Shown here piece by piece: positions 16,093 through 25,015 of a stretch of 42,758 nucleotides of DNA (position 1 is its first letter; each line of letters opens with the position of its first letter). The stretch comes from an uncultured Cytophagaceae bacterium (GTDB taxonomy: Bacteria > Bacteroidota > Bacteroidia > Cytophagales > Spirosomataceae). The stretch lies in NCBI GenBank assembly GCA_903907745.1, contig CAIVPF010000065.1, forward strand, positions 1-42,758, written 5' to 3'. Position numbers and translations under genes: made by a program. The notes beneath the pieces were generated by a model that saw only the letters and a program-made list of their open reading frames with translations, was not told where the DNA came from and did no database searches.

Positions 16093-18909
16093 CTATTTGG
16101 CCAACACAATATTCACAATCCGTTTCGGTACCACAATCACCTTCGCCGGAGCGATTCCATCCAAGATTTTCTGAACCTGTGCATCCGCTAAAACACCTGC
16201 TTCAATTTCCGACGGAATGGCCGTACTCGAAAAAGATAGCGTCAAACGCACCTTCCCATTAAAGGAAATCGGATACTTAAATTCGTCCTCCACTAAGAGC
16301 GCCGGATTGAAAATCGGGAATGTCGCATAGGAAATCGTACCTGGCGCCTCACCCAAAGCCGTCCATAATTCTTCCGAAATATGTGGTGCATAAGGGGATA
16401 ATAAAATAAGCAATTCGCGGAGAATGGATTTTTTATGACATTTTAATTGGCCTAATTCATTCACGCAAATCATCAAGGTAGACACCACAGTATTAAAAGA
16501 GTAGCGGTCTAAATCATCTTGAACCTTGCGAATCGCCGTGTGCAAGACACGTAATTCATCCGCTGAAGCAGGCGCATCCACGAGGTGACATTTATGCGAA
16601 GTTTCATCGAAAAATAAACGCCAAACTTTCCGCAAGAAATTATGCGAACCCGAAATGGAGTTCGTATTCCATGGCTTAAATTGTTCCAAAGGCCCCAAAA
16701 ACATTTCATATACCCGTAAGGTATCCGCCCCATATTTGGCAATTAAATCATCCGGATTAACGACATTGAATTTAGATTTTGACATTTTCTCGACTGACCA
16801 ACCGCACACATATTTCCCCTGTTCCAACATAAATTCCGCATCCGCCGGCACATCTTTCCTTGAATTTTTAAAGGCTTGGATGTCCAACACATCATTTTCG
16901 ACAATATTCACGTCTACATGCAGCGCCACCACATCGTGTTGATTTTTCAAACCATGAGACACGAAGGTTACTTTTTCTGAATTTTTCAGACGATATACGA
17001 AATTCGATCGACCCTGAATCATCCCTTGATTGATCAGTTTCTTAGCGAATTCCTCCTCCTTCACATAGCCTAAATCCTTTAAGAATTTATTCCAAAAACG
17101 ACTATACAATAAATGGCCCGTCGCGTGCTCGGAACCACCAATGTATAAATCCACGGCTTGCCAATAGTCAATCGCCTCTTTGGAAGCAAATTCCGACTTA
17201 TTTTTTGCATCCATATAGCGATACCAGTACCAGGAAGACCCGGCCCAACCCGGCATTGTGGACCATTCATAATCATACAATCCTTGGTATTTCCAGTCCG
17301 CGCGCGCACGACCTAATGGCGGTTCACCCGTTTCCGTGGGTAAATAGGTATCGATCTTTGGAAGTTCCAAAGGCAATTCACTTTCTTGAATCAAATAGGG
17401 CAATAAATCCCCTTTGGCATTCGGTTTGAAATAAACGGGTACGGGTTCGCCCCAATAGCGTTGGCGAGAAAACACCGCATTGCGCATCCGGAATTGAATT
17501 TTTCCTTTGCCGATCCCTCGGTCTTCCAACCAATCGATCAGCGTCTGCGTCGCTTGTTTATAGCCCATTCCGTTAATAATCCCGGAATTGATGTATTTTC
17601 CTTCCTTGGTCGCATCAGCTTGTTTGTCCATGTCTTTTTGGGCATCCAAAATCGGGAGAATCGCTAAATCAAAATGCCTCGCAAAATTCCAATCGCGCTG
17701 GTCCCCCGAAGGTACTCCCATCACGGCGCCAGTTCCATAACCCGCCAGCACATAATCCGCCAAAAACAAAGGAACACGCTCCTGATTTACAGGATTTATG
17801 ATGTAGGTTCCTGTGAAAACACCTGAAACTTGTTTGACTTCCGACATGCGATCCAGCTCAGAGCGAGATTTCGCCCAAGTCACATAGGCCTCGACGGCGT
17901 CCTTTTGTTCGGGAGTCGTCAAGGAATCCACCCACTCATGTTCAGGCGCTAAAACCATAAAGGAAACGCCATAAATCGTATCCACACGGGTGGTGAATAC
18001 TTTTATTTTTTTATCCGAAACGCCTTCGATATCGAATTCCACTTCGGCACCGACCGACTTCCCGATCCAATTTCGTTGTTGTTCTTTCAAAGAATCCGAC
18101 CAATCCACTTCCTCCAAACCACGCAATAAACGATCTGCATAAGCGGTAATCCGCATGGACCATTGGCGCATTTTTTTCTGCTCGACCGGAAATCCTCCTC
18201 GCTCTGAAAGGCCATCCTTCACTTCATCATTCGCCAAAACCGTCCCCAACCCTGGGCACCAATTCACCACAGAATCATCTAGATAAGCCAAACGGAAATT
18301 CAATAAATAGGCATATTGTTCCTCTTCATGCATCGCATTCCAGCTCTCCGCTGAAATCCTTGAAAGCTCCTCATCACACACAGCCTTTAATCCGAATGAA
18401 CCCTTTTCAGCCAAAATCAACTTCAAACTTTCAATGGATTCTGCTTGATCACTTTCCTGGTTATACCAAGAATTAAACAATTGCATAAAAATCCATTGCG
18501 TCCAATGGTAATAGGAAGCATCCGAAGTACGCACTTCACGAGACCAGTCGAAGGAAAAACCCATGTTTTTCAATTGCTGGATATAGCGACTAATATTTTC
18601 TTCTGTCGTAATCGCTGGATGCTGACCCGTTTGAATCGCATATTGTTCCGCCGGCAAACCGAAGGAATCAAAACCCATCGGATGCAAGACCTCATGTCCT
18701 TGCAAGCGCTTATACCGCGCCATTATATCAGAGGCAATATAACCCAGCGGATGCCCTACATGCAATCCGGCTCCTGAAGGATAGGGAAACATGTCCAACA
18801 CATAATACTTTGGTTTACTCGGATTTACCTTTGCCTGAAAGGTCTGATGCTCCTCCCAAAAGGACTGCCATTGTTTTTCTATCTCGACAAACTGATACTC
18901 TGAACGCAT
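16093..18909 (-). CDS. leuS: Leucyl-tRNA synthetase
   Basis: The 938-residue class I aminoacyl-tRNA synthetase carries the HIGH variant HVGH (50-53, 'GLHVGHPLGY') and the KMSKS motif near residue 710 ('VEKMSKSKFNVVNPDD'). The editing-domain motif 'TTRVDTIYGVSF' and the Trp-rich 'PGWAGSSWYWYRYMD' before the catalytic zinc/leucine-specific region are typical of LeuRS. It is longer than the about 860 residues of E. coli LeuRS because of an acidic insertion near residues 150-205 and a longer segment just before KMSKS. It charges tRNA-Leu in the cytoplasm. Its stop is only 3 bp from the stop of the convergent TonB receptor. Upstream at 18938-18945 the minus strand has TAATTTGC, a near match to the -7 box. 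Confidence 0.98.
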   Translation of the reverse strand: MRSEYQFVEIEKQWQSFWEEHQTFQAKVNPSKPKYYVLDMFPYPSGAGLHVGHPLGYIASDIMARYKRLQGHEVLHPMGFDSFGLPAEQYAIQTGQHPAITTEENISRYIQQLKNMGFSFDWSREVRTSDASYYHWTQWIFMQLFNSWYNQESDQAESIESLKLILAEKGSFGLKAVCDEELSRISAESWNAMHEEEQYAYLLNFRLAYLDDSVVNWCPGLGTVLANDEVKDGLSERGGFPVEQKKMRQWSMRITAYADRLLRGLEEVDWSDSLKEQQRNWIGKSVGAEVEFDIEGVSDKKIKVFTTRVDTIYGVSFMVLAPEHEWVDSLTTPEQKDAVEAYVTWAKSRSELDRMSEVKQVSGVFTGTYIINPVNQERVPLFLADYVLAGYGTGAVMGVPSGDQRDWNFARHFDLAILPILDAQKDMDKQADATKEGKYINSGIINGMGYKQATQTLIDWLEDRGIGKGKIQFRMRNAVFSRQRYWGEPVPVYFKPNAKGDLLPYLIQESELPLELPKIDTYLPTETGEPPLGRARADWKYQGLYDYEWSTMPGWAGSSWYWYRYMDAKNKSEFASKEAIDYWQAVDLYIGGSEHATGHLLYSRFWNKFLKDLGYVKEEEFAKKLINQGMIQGRSNFVYRLKNSEKVTFVSHGLKNQHDVVALHVDVNIVENDVLDIQAFKNSRKDVPADAEFMLEQGKYVCGWSVEKMSKSKFNVVNPDDLIAKYGADTLRVYEMFLGPLEQFKPWNTNSISGSHNFLRKVWRLFFDETSHKCHLVDAPASADELRVLHTAIRKVQDDLDRYSFNTVVSTLMICVNELGQLKCHKKSILRELLILLSPYAPHISEELWTALGEAPGTISYATFPIFNPALLVEDEFKYPISFNGKVRLTLSFSSTAIPSEIEAGVLADAQVQKILDGIAPAKVIVVPKRIVNIVLAK

Positions 18910-18980
18910 ATTTTTTTATCTTTTTTCAAAAGGAGATGCAAATTAGGGCTTTTTTGCGAAAAAATATTTACTCTACTTTA

Positions 18981-19011
18981 TTGGTAGATTAAGGAAAGTC
19001 TATTAGTTTTG
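18981..19011 (+). promoter_or_regulatory. Bacteroidetes-type promoter of the TauE/SafE gene
   Basis: A -33-like TTG (18981-18983) is followed after 20 bp by TAGTTTTG (19004-19011), a perfect match to the Bacteroidetes -7 consensus TAnnTTTG. Transcription would start about 19018, leaving a leader of about 13 bases before ATG 19031. Confidence 0.65.
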
Positions 19012-19030
19012 TGGGGAATTGTAATACCCT

Positions 19031-19984
19031 ATGTCCACGAATACGAATTTTTCTGAAAGTAAAAGTAAATTTCCAAGTCTATCGAAGGCCGTTCAAATCA
19101 TTTGGAAACGGGATCGAAGTATCACGGAGGTGATTATTCACATTAGCAATGCGTTGGCTTTAATGATTGTGGGGCATTTGTTGTTCAGTTATTTGACGGC
19201 CGAAAATGTGATTGCGGTATTTAACTCGGTTAATTCAGAAATTTTATATTATATCTTGGGTGGATTCATTGCACAGATGATCGATGGGGCACTCGGAATG
19301 GCCTATGGCGTGACGGCTACCACCTTTTTATTGTCCGTGGGAATTACGCCTGCTGCGGCATCGGCTTCTGTGCACGCCTCGGAGGTATTTACCTCGGGGG
19401 TTTCGGGCTATATGCACTTGAAATTTGGGAATGTAAATTCCAAATTATTTAAAACCTTGGTCATCCCAGGGGTCATCGGAGCGATTTTAGGCGCCTATTT
19501 ATTATCAAATTTAGAGCAATACGCAGGTTATATCAAACCGATCGTTTCCCTCTACACCTTGTTTTTAGGGGTGATTATCATCCGCAAGGCCATGCGCAAG
19601 CGACAAGAAAAGAAGCCTTTGAAACGCGTGGGTTGGTTGGCTTTATTTGGTGGTTATTTAGATTCCATTGGCGGGGGCGGCTGGGGTCCCATCGTTTCCT
19701 CGACGCTCATTGCTTCAGGCCGACATCCCAAATACACCATCGGCAGCGTGAACCTCACCGAATTTTTCGTTTCCCTCGCTTCTTCAATCACCTTTTTTAT
19801 GGTGATCGGCTTAGGCTATTGGCAAGTCATTGCGGGTTTAATTTTAGGCGGTGTCGTAGCGGCGCCTATCGCCGCAAAATTAGCGAATAAACTCCCCGTA
19901 AAAGCCATGATGATTTTAGTAGGTATTGTGATTATCATTGTCAGCCTTCGACAAATCGTATTGGGCGCCCCCAAATTCTTCTAA
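19031..19984 (+). CDS. TauE/SafE-family sulfite/organosulfonate exporter-like membrane protein
   Basis: The 317-residue membrane protein has about eight hydrophobic segments and the TauE/SafE family pattern. Two related halves each carry a G/D motif: 'GGFIAQMIDGALGMAYGV' near residues 77-94 and 'FGGYLDSIGGGGWGPIVSST' near residues 206-225. Family members export sulfite, sulfoacetate or related small anions; the substrate here is unknown. An additional N-terminal charged stretch and hydrophobic segment ('ALALMIVGHLLFSYL') precedes the core. It is transcribed divergently from leuS from its own promoter. Its TAA overlaps by a few bases the stop codon of the convergent FG-GAP gene. Confidence 0.88.
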   Translation: MSTNTNFSESKSKFPSLSKAVQIIWKRDRSITEVIIHISNALALMIVGHLLFSYLTAENVIAVFNSVNSEILYYILGGFIAQMIDGALGMAYGVTATTFLLSVGITPAAASASVHASEVFTSGVSGYMHLKFGNVNSKLFKTLVIPGVIGAILGAYLLSNLEQYAGYIKPIVSLYTLFLGVIIIRKAMRKRQEKKPLKRVGWLALFGGYLDSIGGGGWGPIVSSTLIASGRHPKYTIGSVNLTEFFVSLASSITFFMVIGLGYWQVIAGLILGGVVAAPIAAKLANKLPVKAMMILVGIVIIIVSLRQIVLGAPKFF

Positions 19985-22110
19985 TCCACGACCCATTTAA
20001 CCTGGCTTTTTTTTCCAGAAAGACTTTGGAAATCAATGAAATAAATGCCTTTAGGGAAACGGGCAATCTGAATTTTGTTTACCTCAGCGCGTAGCATTGA
20101 ACCTGTCAACAGGGCTTGACCCAACATATTTCGAATTGTAAAGGCTCCGGCTTCATTCGCGAGGAAACAGACTTCTTGTTGGGCCGGATTCGGAAAAACT
20201 TGAAGGACCTGAGATTCCAAGTGTTGGATCGTCAAAGACATCGTCCGATTTTCATACATGTGCACACCGCCTGTAGCCAAACCCAAGATCAAATCGGGTC
20301 GACCATCCATATTGAAATCAGCTAAATTCAGCTGAGCCTTCCATCCTACCCGATGGATTGAATTGCCCAGGCTTTCATCCCAAGTAATTTTCTGTGCTTT
20401 GGCATCCAATAGACCAACATGCACGAATCCTTCCCGATCCAGAGCCACTGCATCCCATTGCCCATCCGCGTTTAAATCTCCAAAGGAAATAGATTGAATG
20501 TTCCAAGAGGTCAAGGCCGACAAACTCGCCCAATCCGAACTTTGTAGAGTCCAATCACCATAACGATAGGCGCGCACCTTTCCTGTTTTATCGAGGACCA
20601 ACATATCCAAATTTCCATCTTGATCCCAATCCATCACAAAAGGCCTTTCTCCGGAAGTTAAAACCGGGATGTCTATTTTTGAAAAACTAGCTGCGGAACT
20701 CTCCAAGGACCACAATCCAGGCCCAACAAAGGTCTGAAAATTCACCAATAAAGAGGCTTTCATTTTTCCTGGCAGCGTAGCCACCTGCAATTGTACTTGG
20801 GTGGCTTGAACCTGACTAGAAAATTGATTAAAATCCGCCGTACGAAACAAAAGGCTCGGATTGGAAGCCGAACCCACATTTTCATAGTAATAAATGCTGG
20901 CCCGCACTCCTTGATTTCCCCGAACACCTTGATTGCCCACCAATAAATCAAGATCCCCATCCCCATCTGCATCCCACCAAAGCGGTGAAGCGCCCTCGCC
21001 CACGTCGATCATGCCGGATTGCAAAAAGGCATTGGATTTACGAAGCCATGTCCCATTTTGATTTTGAAATAAGGCGACCGATTTTTGAAAATCCTGCAAA
21101 TAGCCCCCATTATCATAGGTATTGGTGCTTACAATAATTTCCACGTTGCCATCGCCATCTACGTCGATCGGATAAGCCGCCGCAAAAGCAGCGACGTTCA
21201 CTGGATCTTTGGTCGGAAAATCATAATTGGCCAGCCCAAATTTCGCTTTGGCTAGGCTTCCTACATTCGGCAAAAAAACGAGATTCGAACAGCTGATATG
21301 ACCAAATAACATATCCGAAATTCCATCTTGGTCAGCATCCAATAAAGCCAAACTATTCCCCACATGCATCGTTTGGGAGGCGGCATCCACTGCATTCAAG
21401 GCTAATCCCGGTGAGCTAGCTTGCGTGAAAAGTATGTCCCGACAGTCATTATGCAAGATTCCTCCCCAGTTTTCCTCGGCTTTTTTGAAAACCAAACCCA
21501 AGGCCTTCCCATTTTCCTTGGACATATTTTTATGCCATTCGATGTAATGTCCACCCGGTTCAAAAGCCAAAATATCCACGTCACCATCGCCATCGACATC
21601 GCCGATCGCCGGAATATCCGACGAGGCTACATATAAATTAATTTTTCCGGAAAATCCTTCACTAAACAAGGGATTCGCCACCTCAGAAAAAGCTAAGACG
21701 CCCCCTTTGCTCGTATTTTTAAAAACCTTAATCCCCGCAGGCGCTGAAGTGAATAAATCCTTCAGCCCATCCCCATCATAATCACAAAATAGGGCCCAAT
21801 TTTCGAGGATCGGAAAATTTTTAATGTATTCGGGAGCATAGACATAGGACCGCGCACCTGAACTATTCGTTTTTTGAAGAAATACCGATAGGATCTGATT
21901 GGTCCGATCAAAGGTAAAGAGGTCGTCTCGGCCATCGCCGTTTACATCGACGGTCGAAAATTGCGCAGAATTGAATCCTCCAGCCCATGGATTTGCCATT
22001 TCGCCAGTTGAATCCTTGACGGGAAGGCTAGCATTCCAAGTGAATTGAATGCGCTGCGCCAAAATATTGGAGCTAAAAAAGCACATTAAAAGGAATAATA
22101 AATTTTTCAT
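19981..22110 (-). CDS. Secreted FG-GAP/VCBS repeat protein with T9SS type A sorting domain
   Basis: Starting at ATG 22110 the protein is 709 residues and begins with a signal peptide (MKNLLFLLMCFFSSNILAQ). An upstream in-frame extension to 22407 overlaps murF and is rejected. At least nine calcium-binding-like DxDxDG-type motifs are spread along it, for example DVNGDGRDD, DYDGDGLKD, DVDGDGDVD, DADGDGDLD, DWDQDGNLD and DFNMDGRPD. They define a beta-propeller of FG-GAP/VCBS repeats. The last ~75 residues ('VFPNPAQQEVCF' to 'GIYFIDFQSLSGKKSQVKW') form a type IX secretion Por-type sorting domain, so it is exported across the outer membrane and probably surface-anchored. The role is likely adhesion or ligand binding; no enzymatic motif is seen. 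It is divergent from murF and convergent with the TauE gene. Confidence 0.92.
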   Translation of the reverse strand: MKNLLFLLMCFFSSNILAQRIQFTWNASLPVKDSTGEMANPWAGGFNSAQFSTVDVNGDGRDDLFTFDRTNQILSVFLQKTNSSGARSYVYAPEYIKNFPILENWALFCDYDGDGLKDLFTSAPAGIKVFKNTSKGGVLAFSEVANPLFSEGFSGKINLYVASSDIPAIGDVDGDGDVDILAFEPGGHYIEWHKNMSKENGKALGLVFKKAEENWGGILHNDCRDILFTQASSPGLALNAVDAASQTMHVGNSLALLDADQDGISDMLFGHISCSNLVFLPNVGSLAKAKFGLANYDFPTKDPVNVAAFAAAYPIDVDGDGNVEIIVSTNTYDNGGYLQDFQKSVALFQNQNGTWLRKSNAFLQSGMIDVGEGASPLWWDADGDGDLDLLVGNQGVRGNQGVRASIYYYENVGSASNPSLLFRTADFNQFSSQVQATQVQLQVATLPGKMKASLLVNFQTFVGPGLWSLESSAASFSKIDIPVLTSGERPFVMDWDQDGNLDMLVLDKTGKVRAYRYGDWTLQSSDWASLSALTSWNIQSISFGDLNADGQWDAVALDREGFVHVGLLDAKAQKITWDESLGNSIHRVGWKAQLNLADFNMDGRPDLILGLATGGVHMYENRTMSLTIQHLESQVLQVFPNPAQQEVCFLANEAGAFTIRNMLGQALLTGSMLRAEVNKIQIARFPKGIYFIDFQSLSGKKSQVKWVVD

Positions 22111-22156
22111 TCGATATTTGTGGACGCAATATGCACATAGGCTTATTAAAATTAAA

Positions 22157-23449
22157 ATGAAGGTGACTAATTCTGTGCTTTTAGAGAAATTTTTAGCTTC
22201 GAAGGGCGTCTCCACAGATACCCGAAAAATCAGCCCTGGGGTCATTTTTTTCGCCCTCAAAGGTCCAAATTTTAATGCGAACGCCTTAGCCCAGCAGGCC
22301 ATTGAACAGGGTGCCTCCCTGGCGGTCATCGATGATCCCGCCTTTGCAATCGAGGGAAAAACGTTTCTAGTCCCCGATTGTCTCCAAGCCTTACAAGATT
22401 TAGCCACGGACTATCGGAAAACTTTGCGTATCCCGGTTATTGGTTTAACAGGCTCGAATGGCAAGACGACGACCAAGGAATTGATTTTTTCGGTCTTATC
22501 CCAACAATTCCATTGCTTCGCCACCAGCGGTAATTTAAATAACCACATCGGCGTTCCGCTTTCTATTTTAGCCATTCAAGCTAGCCATGAAATCGCGGTG
22601 ATCGAAATGGGGGCAAATAAACAAGGGGATATCCGCGAATTGGTGAACATAGCCCAACCGAGCCATGGGTTAATAACCAATATCGGCAAAGCGCATTTAG
22701 AAGGATTTGGAGGCATCGAAGGGGTTATCAAAGGAAAAGGCGAATTATTTGACTACATGAAAGCCGCTGAAGGGATTATTTTCCTACCGAAGGACACAAA
22801 TATCGTCCACGAAATGGCGTCGACACGAGAAATAAGCAAATGCATCGTGGCGAATGAAGCTTTTCCGACCGAATTAATCGAAGCAAAACCCATCATTTCA
22901 TTTCGCAGCTTGAATGGGACCATCGTAGAATCACATTTACCCGGTATTTATAATTTTGAAAATATTCAAATGGCTTTGGCCATAGGGAAGTATTTTGGCC
23001 TTAGCGATGAAAAATGCATGGAAGGAATTCGCTCTTATGTGCCGAATAATCATCGTTCTCAATTCATTAAAATAGGATCTAACCAAGTTTTGATGGATGC
23101 TTATAACGCAAATCCATCCTCCATGTCGGCAGCCATTTCGCATTTTGCGGAAACTGAAAACCAACCCAAAATCCTCGTTTTAGGCGACATGTTTGAATTA
23201 GGGGACGCCTCTGCGGAAGAACATGCGGCGATTGGTCAATTAATTGCCTCCTACCGCTTTGAAAAGGTATTGTTAGTCGGGCAACACATGCAGCATGCCC
23301 TCGTTCACCTACCCAATGCCTTATTTTTCCCTGATAAATTTGGCCTACATACTTGGTTGCAAGATCATCCCATTCAGGATAGTTTCCTATTGATCAAAGG
23401 TTCCCGCGGGATCCAATTAGAAAGCGTATTGCCTTTTCTGAAACATTAG
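22157..23449 (+). CDS. murF: UDP-N-acetylmuramoyl-tripeptide--D-alanyl-D-alanine ligase
   Basis: ATG 22157 gives 430 residues beginning 'MKVTNSVLLEKFLASKGVST', with 'DTRKISPGVIFFALKG' as in the Mur ligase N-terminal UDP-binding domain. The ATP-binding P-loop is GSNGKTTTKE (99-108); 'FATSGNLNNHIGVPLS', 'EMGANKQGDI' and 'ITNIGKAHLEGFG' are classic MurF motifs, and the C-terminal domain contains 'VLMDAYNANPSSM' and 'VLGDMFELG'. MurF adds D-Ala-D-Ala to the UDP-MurNAc-tripeptide in the cytoplasm, the last soluble step of peptidoglycan precursor synthesis. The earlier ORF start at 22049 overlaps the divergent FG-GAP signal peptide and is rejected. It stands alone rather than in a dcw cluster. Confidence 0.97.
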   Translation: MKVTNSVLLEKFLASKGVSTDTRKISPGVIFFALKGPNFNANALAQQAIEQGASLAVIDDPAFAIEGKTFLVPDCLQALQDLATDYRKTLRIPVIGLTGSNGKTTTKELIFSVLSQQFHCFATSGNLNNHIGVPLSILAIQASHEIAVIEMGANKQGDIRELVNIAQPSHGLITNIGKAHLEGFGGIEGVIKGKGELFDYMKAAEGIIFLPKDTNIVHEMASTREISKCIVANEAFPTELIEAKPIISFRSLNGTIVESHLPGIYNFENIQMALAIGKYFGLSDEKCMEGIRSYVPNNHRSQFIKIGSNQVLMDAYNANPSSMSAAISHFAETENQPKILVLGDMFELGDASAEEHAAIGQLIASYRFEKVLLVGQHMQHALVHLPNALFFPDKFGLHTWLQDHPIQDSFLLIKGSRGIQLESVLPFLKH

Positions 23450-23498
23450 GCATTCTAGCTGGTTAATTACCCGAAATCGACCTCAAAATAATCAAATT

Positions 23499-23528
23499 TT
23501 GCACGTCTAAATTATTTGATTATTTTTG
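23499..23528 (+). promoter_or_regulatory. Bacteroidetes-type promoter of ahcY
   Basis: TTG at 23499-23501 (in TTTTG) and a perfect -7 box TATTTTTG at 23521-23528 are separated by 19 bp. The predicted start of transcription is near 23535, giving a leader of about 30 bases. That is too short to hold an SAH riboswitch. Confidence 0.7.
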
Positions 23529-23564
23529 TACTTTATAAAGAAAATCAATTTAAAAAAATACACA

Positions 23565-24881
23565 ATGGCATCACAAACCGGTACCTATGTACCATTTAAA
23601 GTTAAAGATATTGCATTGGCCGATTGGGGTCGTAAAGAAATTCAATTAGCTGAAGCGGAAATGCCCGGTTTGATGGCCTTACGTGCTGAATTTGGGGCAG
23701 CCCAACCTTTAAAAGGTGCGCGCATCGCAGGTTGTCTTCACATGACAATCCAAACAGCCGTTTTAATCGAAACATTGACAGCCTTAGGCGCGGACGTTAC
23801 TTGGTCTTCTTGTAACATTTTCTCTACCCAAGATCACGCAGCGGCGGCGATCGCTGCGGCAGGAATTCCTGTATATGCTTGGAAGGGCATGAACGAAGAA
23901 GAGTTTAATTGGTGCATCGAGCAAACCTTGTTTTTCGGCGAAGAAAAACATCCATTAAACATGATTTTGGATGATGGCGGGGATTTGACGAACATGGTTT
24001 TCGATGAATACCCAGAATTAATCGCTGGGATCAAAGGTTTATCGGAAGAGACAACCACCGGTGTTCACCGTCTATATGAGCGCATGAAAAATGGTACATT
24101 ATTCTTGCCTGCGATTAACGTGAATGATTCTGTAACCAAGTCAAAATTTGATAATAAATACGGCTGTAAAGAATCCTTAGTAGATGCGATTCGTCGGGCT
24201 ACGGATTTAATGTTAGCTGGAAAGGTAGCCGTTGTGGCTGGATATGGCGATGTAGGAAAAGGAAGTGCGGAGTCTTTACGTGGTGCTGGTTGCCGCGTGT
24301 TAGTCACTGAAATCGACCCGATCTGTGCACTTCAAGCAGCGATGGACGGATTCGAAGTAGTTCCGATGGATGAAGCTGCCCCTCGCGCGAACATCTTCGT
24401 AACCGCGACTGGTAACGTGAAGATCATTCGTGATCGCCATTTCAAAGCGATGAAGGACAAGGCGATTGTTTGTAACATTGGTCACTTTGATAATGAGATT
24501 GATATGGAATGGTTGAACTCGAATTACGGGAAAACCAAAGACCAAATCAAACCACAGGTGGACATGTACACCATCGACGGCAAAAACGTGATCGTGTTGG
24601 CAGAAGGTCGTTTAGTGAATTTGGGTTGCGCGATGGGTCATCCATCATTTGTGATGTCGAATTCATTCTGTAATCAAACCTTGGCACAGTTAGAACTTTG
24701 GGCTAATTCAGCGAATTACGAGAACAAGGTGTACATTCTTCCAAAGCATTTGGACGAGAAGGTAGCTTTCTTGCATTTAGCGCATATCGGGGCGAAATTA
24801 GAGACCTTAGAGAAAGAACAAGCGGAATACATCGGGGTTCCACAAAATGGACCATTCAAGCCGGAGCATTACCGTTACTAG
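23565..24881 (+). CDS. ahcY: Adenosylhomocysteinase (S-adenosylhomocysteine hydrolase)
   Basis: ATG 23565 gives 438 residues. Family hallmarks are '[16 protein letters not shown]', '[20 protein letters not shown]', '[11 protein letters not shown]', 'GVHRLYERM', '[17 protein letters not shown]' and the NAD-binding '[20 protein letters not shown]'. The C-terminus '[11 protein letters not shown]' with the conserved K and Y that reach the neighbouring subunit is intact. The enzyme splits SAH into adenosine and homocysteine in the cytoplasm and so relieves product inhibition of SAM-dependent methyltransferases. The frame opens upstream at TTG 23526, but this lies within the -7 promoter box, so ATG 23565 is the start. 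A clear hairpin terminator follows at 24901-24933; it is a single-gene transcript. Confidence 0.98.
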   Translation: MASQTGTYVPFKVKDIALADWGRKEIQLAEAEMPGLMALRAEFGAAQPLKGARIAGCLHMTIQTAVLIETLTALGADVTWSSCNIFSTQDHAAAAIAAAGIPVYAWKGMNEEEFNWCIEQTLFFGEEKHPLNMILDDGGDLTNMVFDEYPELIAGIKGLSEETTTGVHRLYERMKNGTLFLPAINVNDSVTKSKFDNKYGCKESLVDAIRRATDLMLAGKVAVVAGYGDVGKGSAESLRGAGCRVLVTEIDPICALQAAMDGFEVVPMDEAAPRANIFVTATGNVKIIRDRHFKAMKDKAIVCNIGHFDNEIDMEWLNSNYGKTKDQIKPQVDMYTIDGKNVIVLAEGRLVNLGCAMGHPSFVMSNSFCNQTLAQLELWANSANYENKVYILPKHLDEKVAFLHLAHIGAKLETLEKEQAEYIGVPQNGPFKPEHYRY

Positions 24882-24900
24882 GATATAATTGATCTATTCC

Positions 24901-24933
24901 AAAAGCTGCATTCTCGGATGCAGCTTTTTTTTT
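24901..24933 (+). terminator. Rho-independent terminator of ahcY
   Basis: The arms AAAGCTGCAT and ATGCAGCTTT form a 10-bp stem with a 6-base loop (TCTCGG), followed by a run of nine T in total. It sits 20 bp after the ahcY stop. Confidence 0.9.
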
Positions 24934-24984
24934 CACTGGGGAAGGAAAAGCGTTTTGAAGCCAAGAAAATTTAATAAAAAGCCG

Positions 24985-24992
24985 TATTTTTG
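24985..24992 (+). promoter_or_regulatory. -7 promoter box of purQ
   Basis: TATTTTTG is a perfect match to TAnnTTTG. The nearest upstream TTG (24955-24957) is 27 bp away, longer than usual, so the -33 element is uncertain. Transcription from here would start near 24999, which rules out the GTG at 24992 as the purQ start and supports ATG 25016. Confidence 0.55.
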
Positions 24993-25015
24993 TGGCAACA
25001 TTTGAACGAACACAT

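Noticed and set aside
16655-18992. Several plus-strand ORFs inside leuS (16655, 17205, 17461, 18445, 18810)
   Set aside because: All are antisense shadows of the leucyl-tRNA synthetase frame with no family features.
19981-22110. DNA tandem repeat array from the DxDxDG motifs
   Set aside because: The motifs recur at protein level with diverged codons; no DNA-level tandem repeat is apparent.
22049-22156. Upstream extension of murF to 22049
   Set aside because: It is antisense to the FG-GAP signal peptide; the MurF family begins at ATG 22157.
22111-22407. Upstream extension of the FG-GAP gene to 22407
   Set aside because: It is antisense to the start of murF and would bury the clear signal peptide that begins at 22110.
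23499-23564. SAH riboswitch upstream of ahcY
   Set aside because: The promoter boxes leave only about 30 bases of leader, too short for the known SAH riboswitch fold, and no conserved pairing was seen.
24992-25015. GTG 24992 as the purQ start
   Set aside because: It overlaps the last base of a perfect -7 box, and the family starts at MKFGVVVFPGSN (25016).
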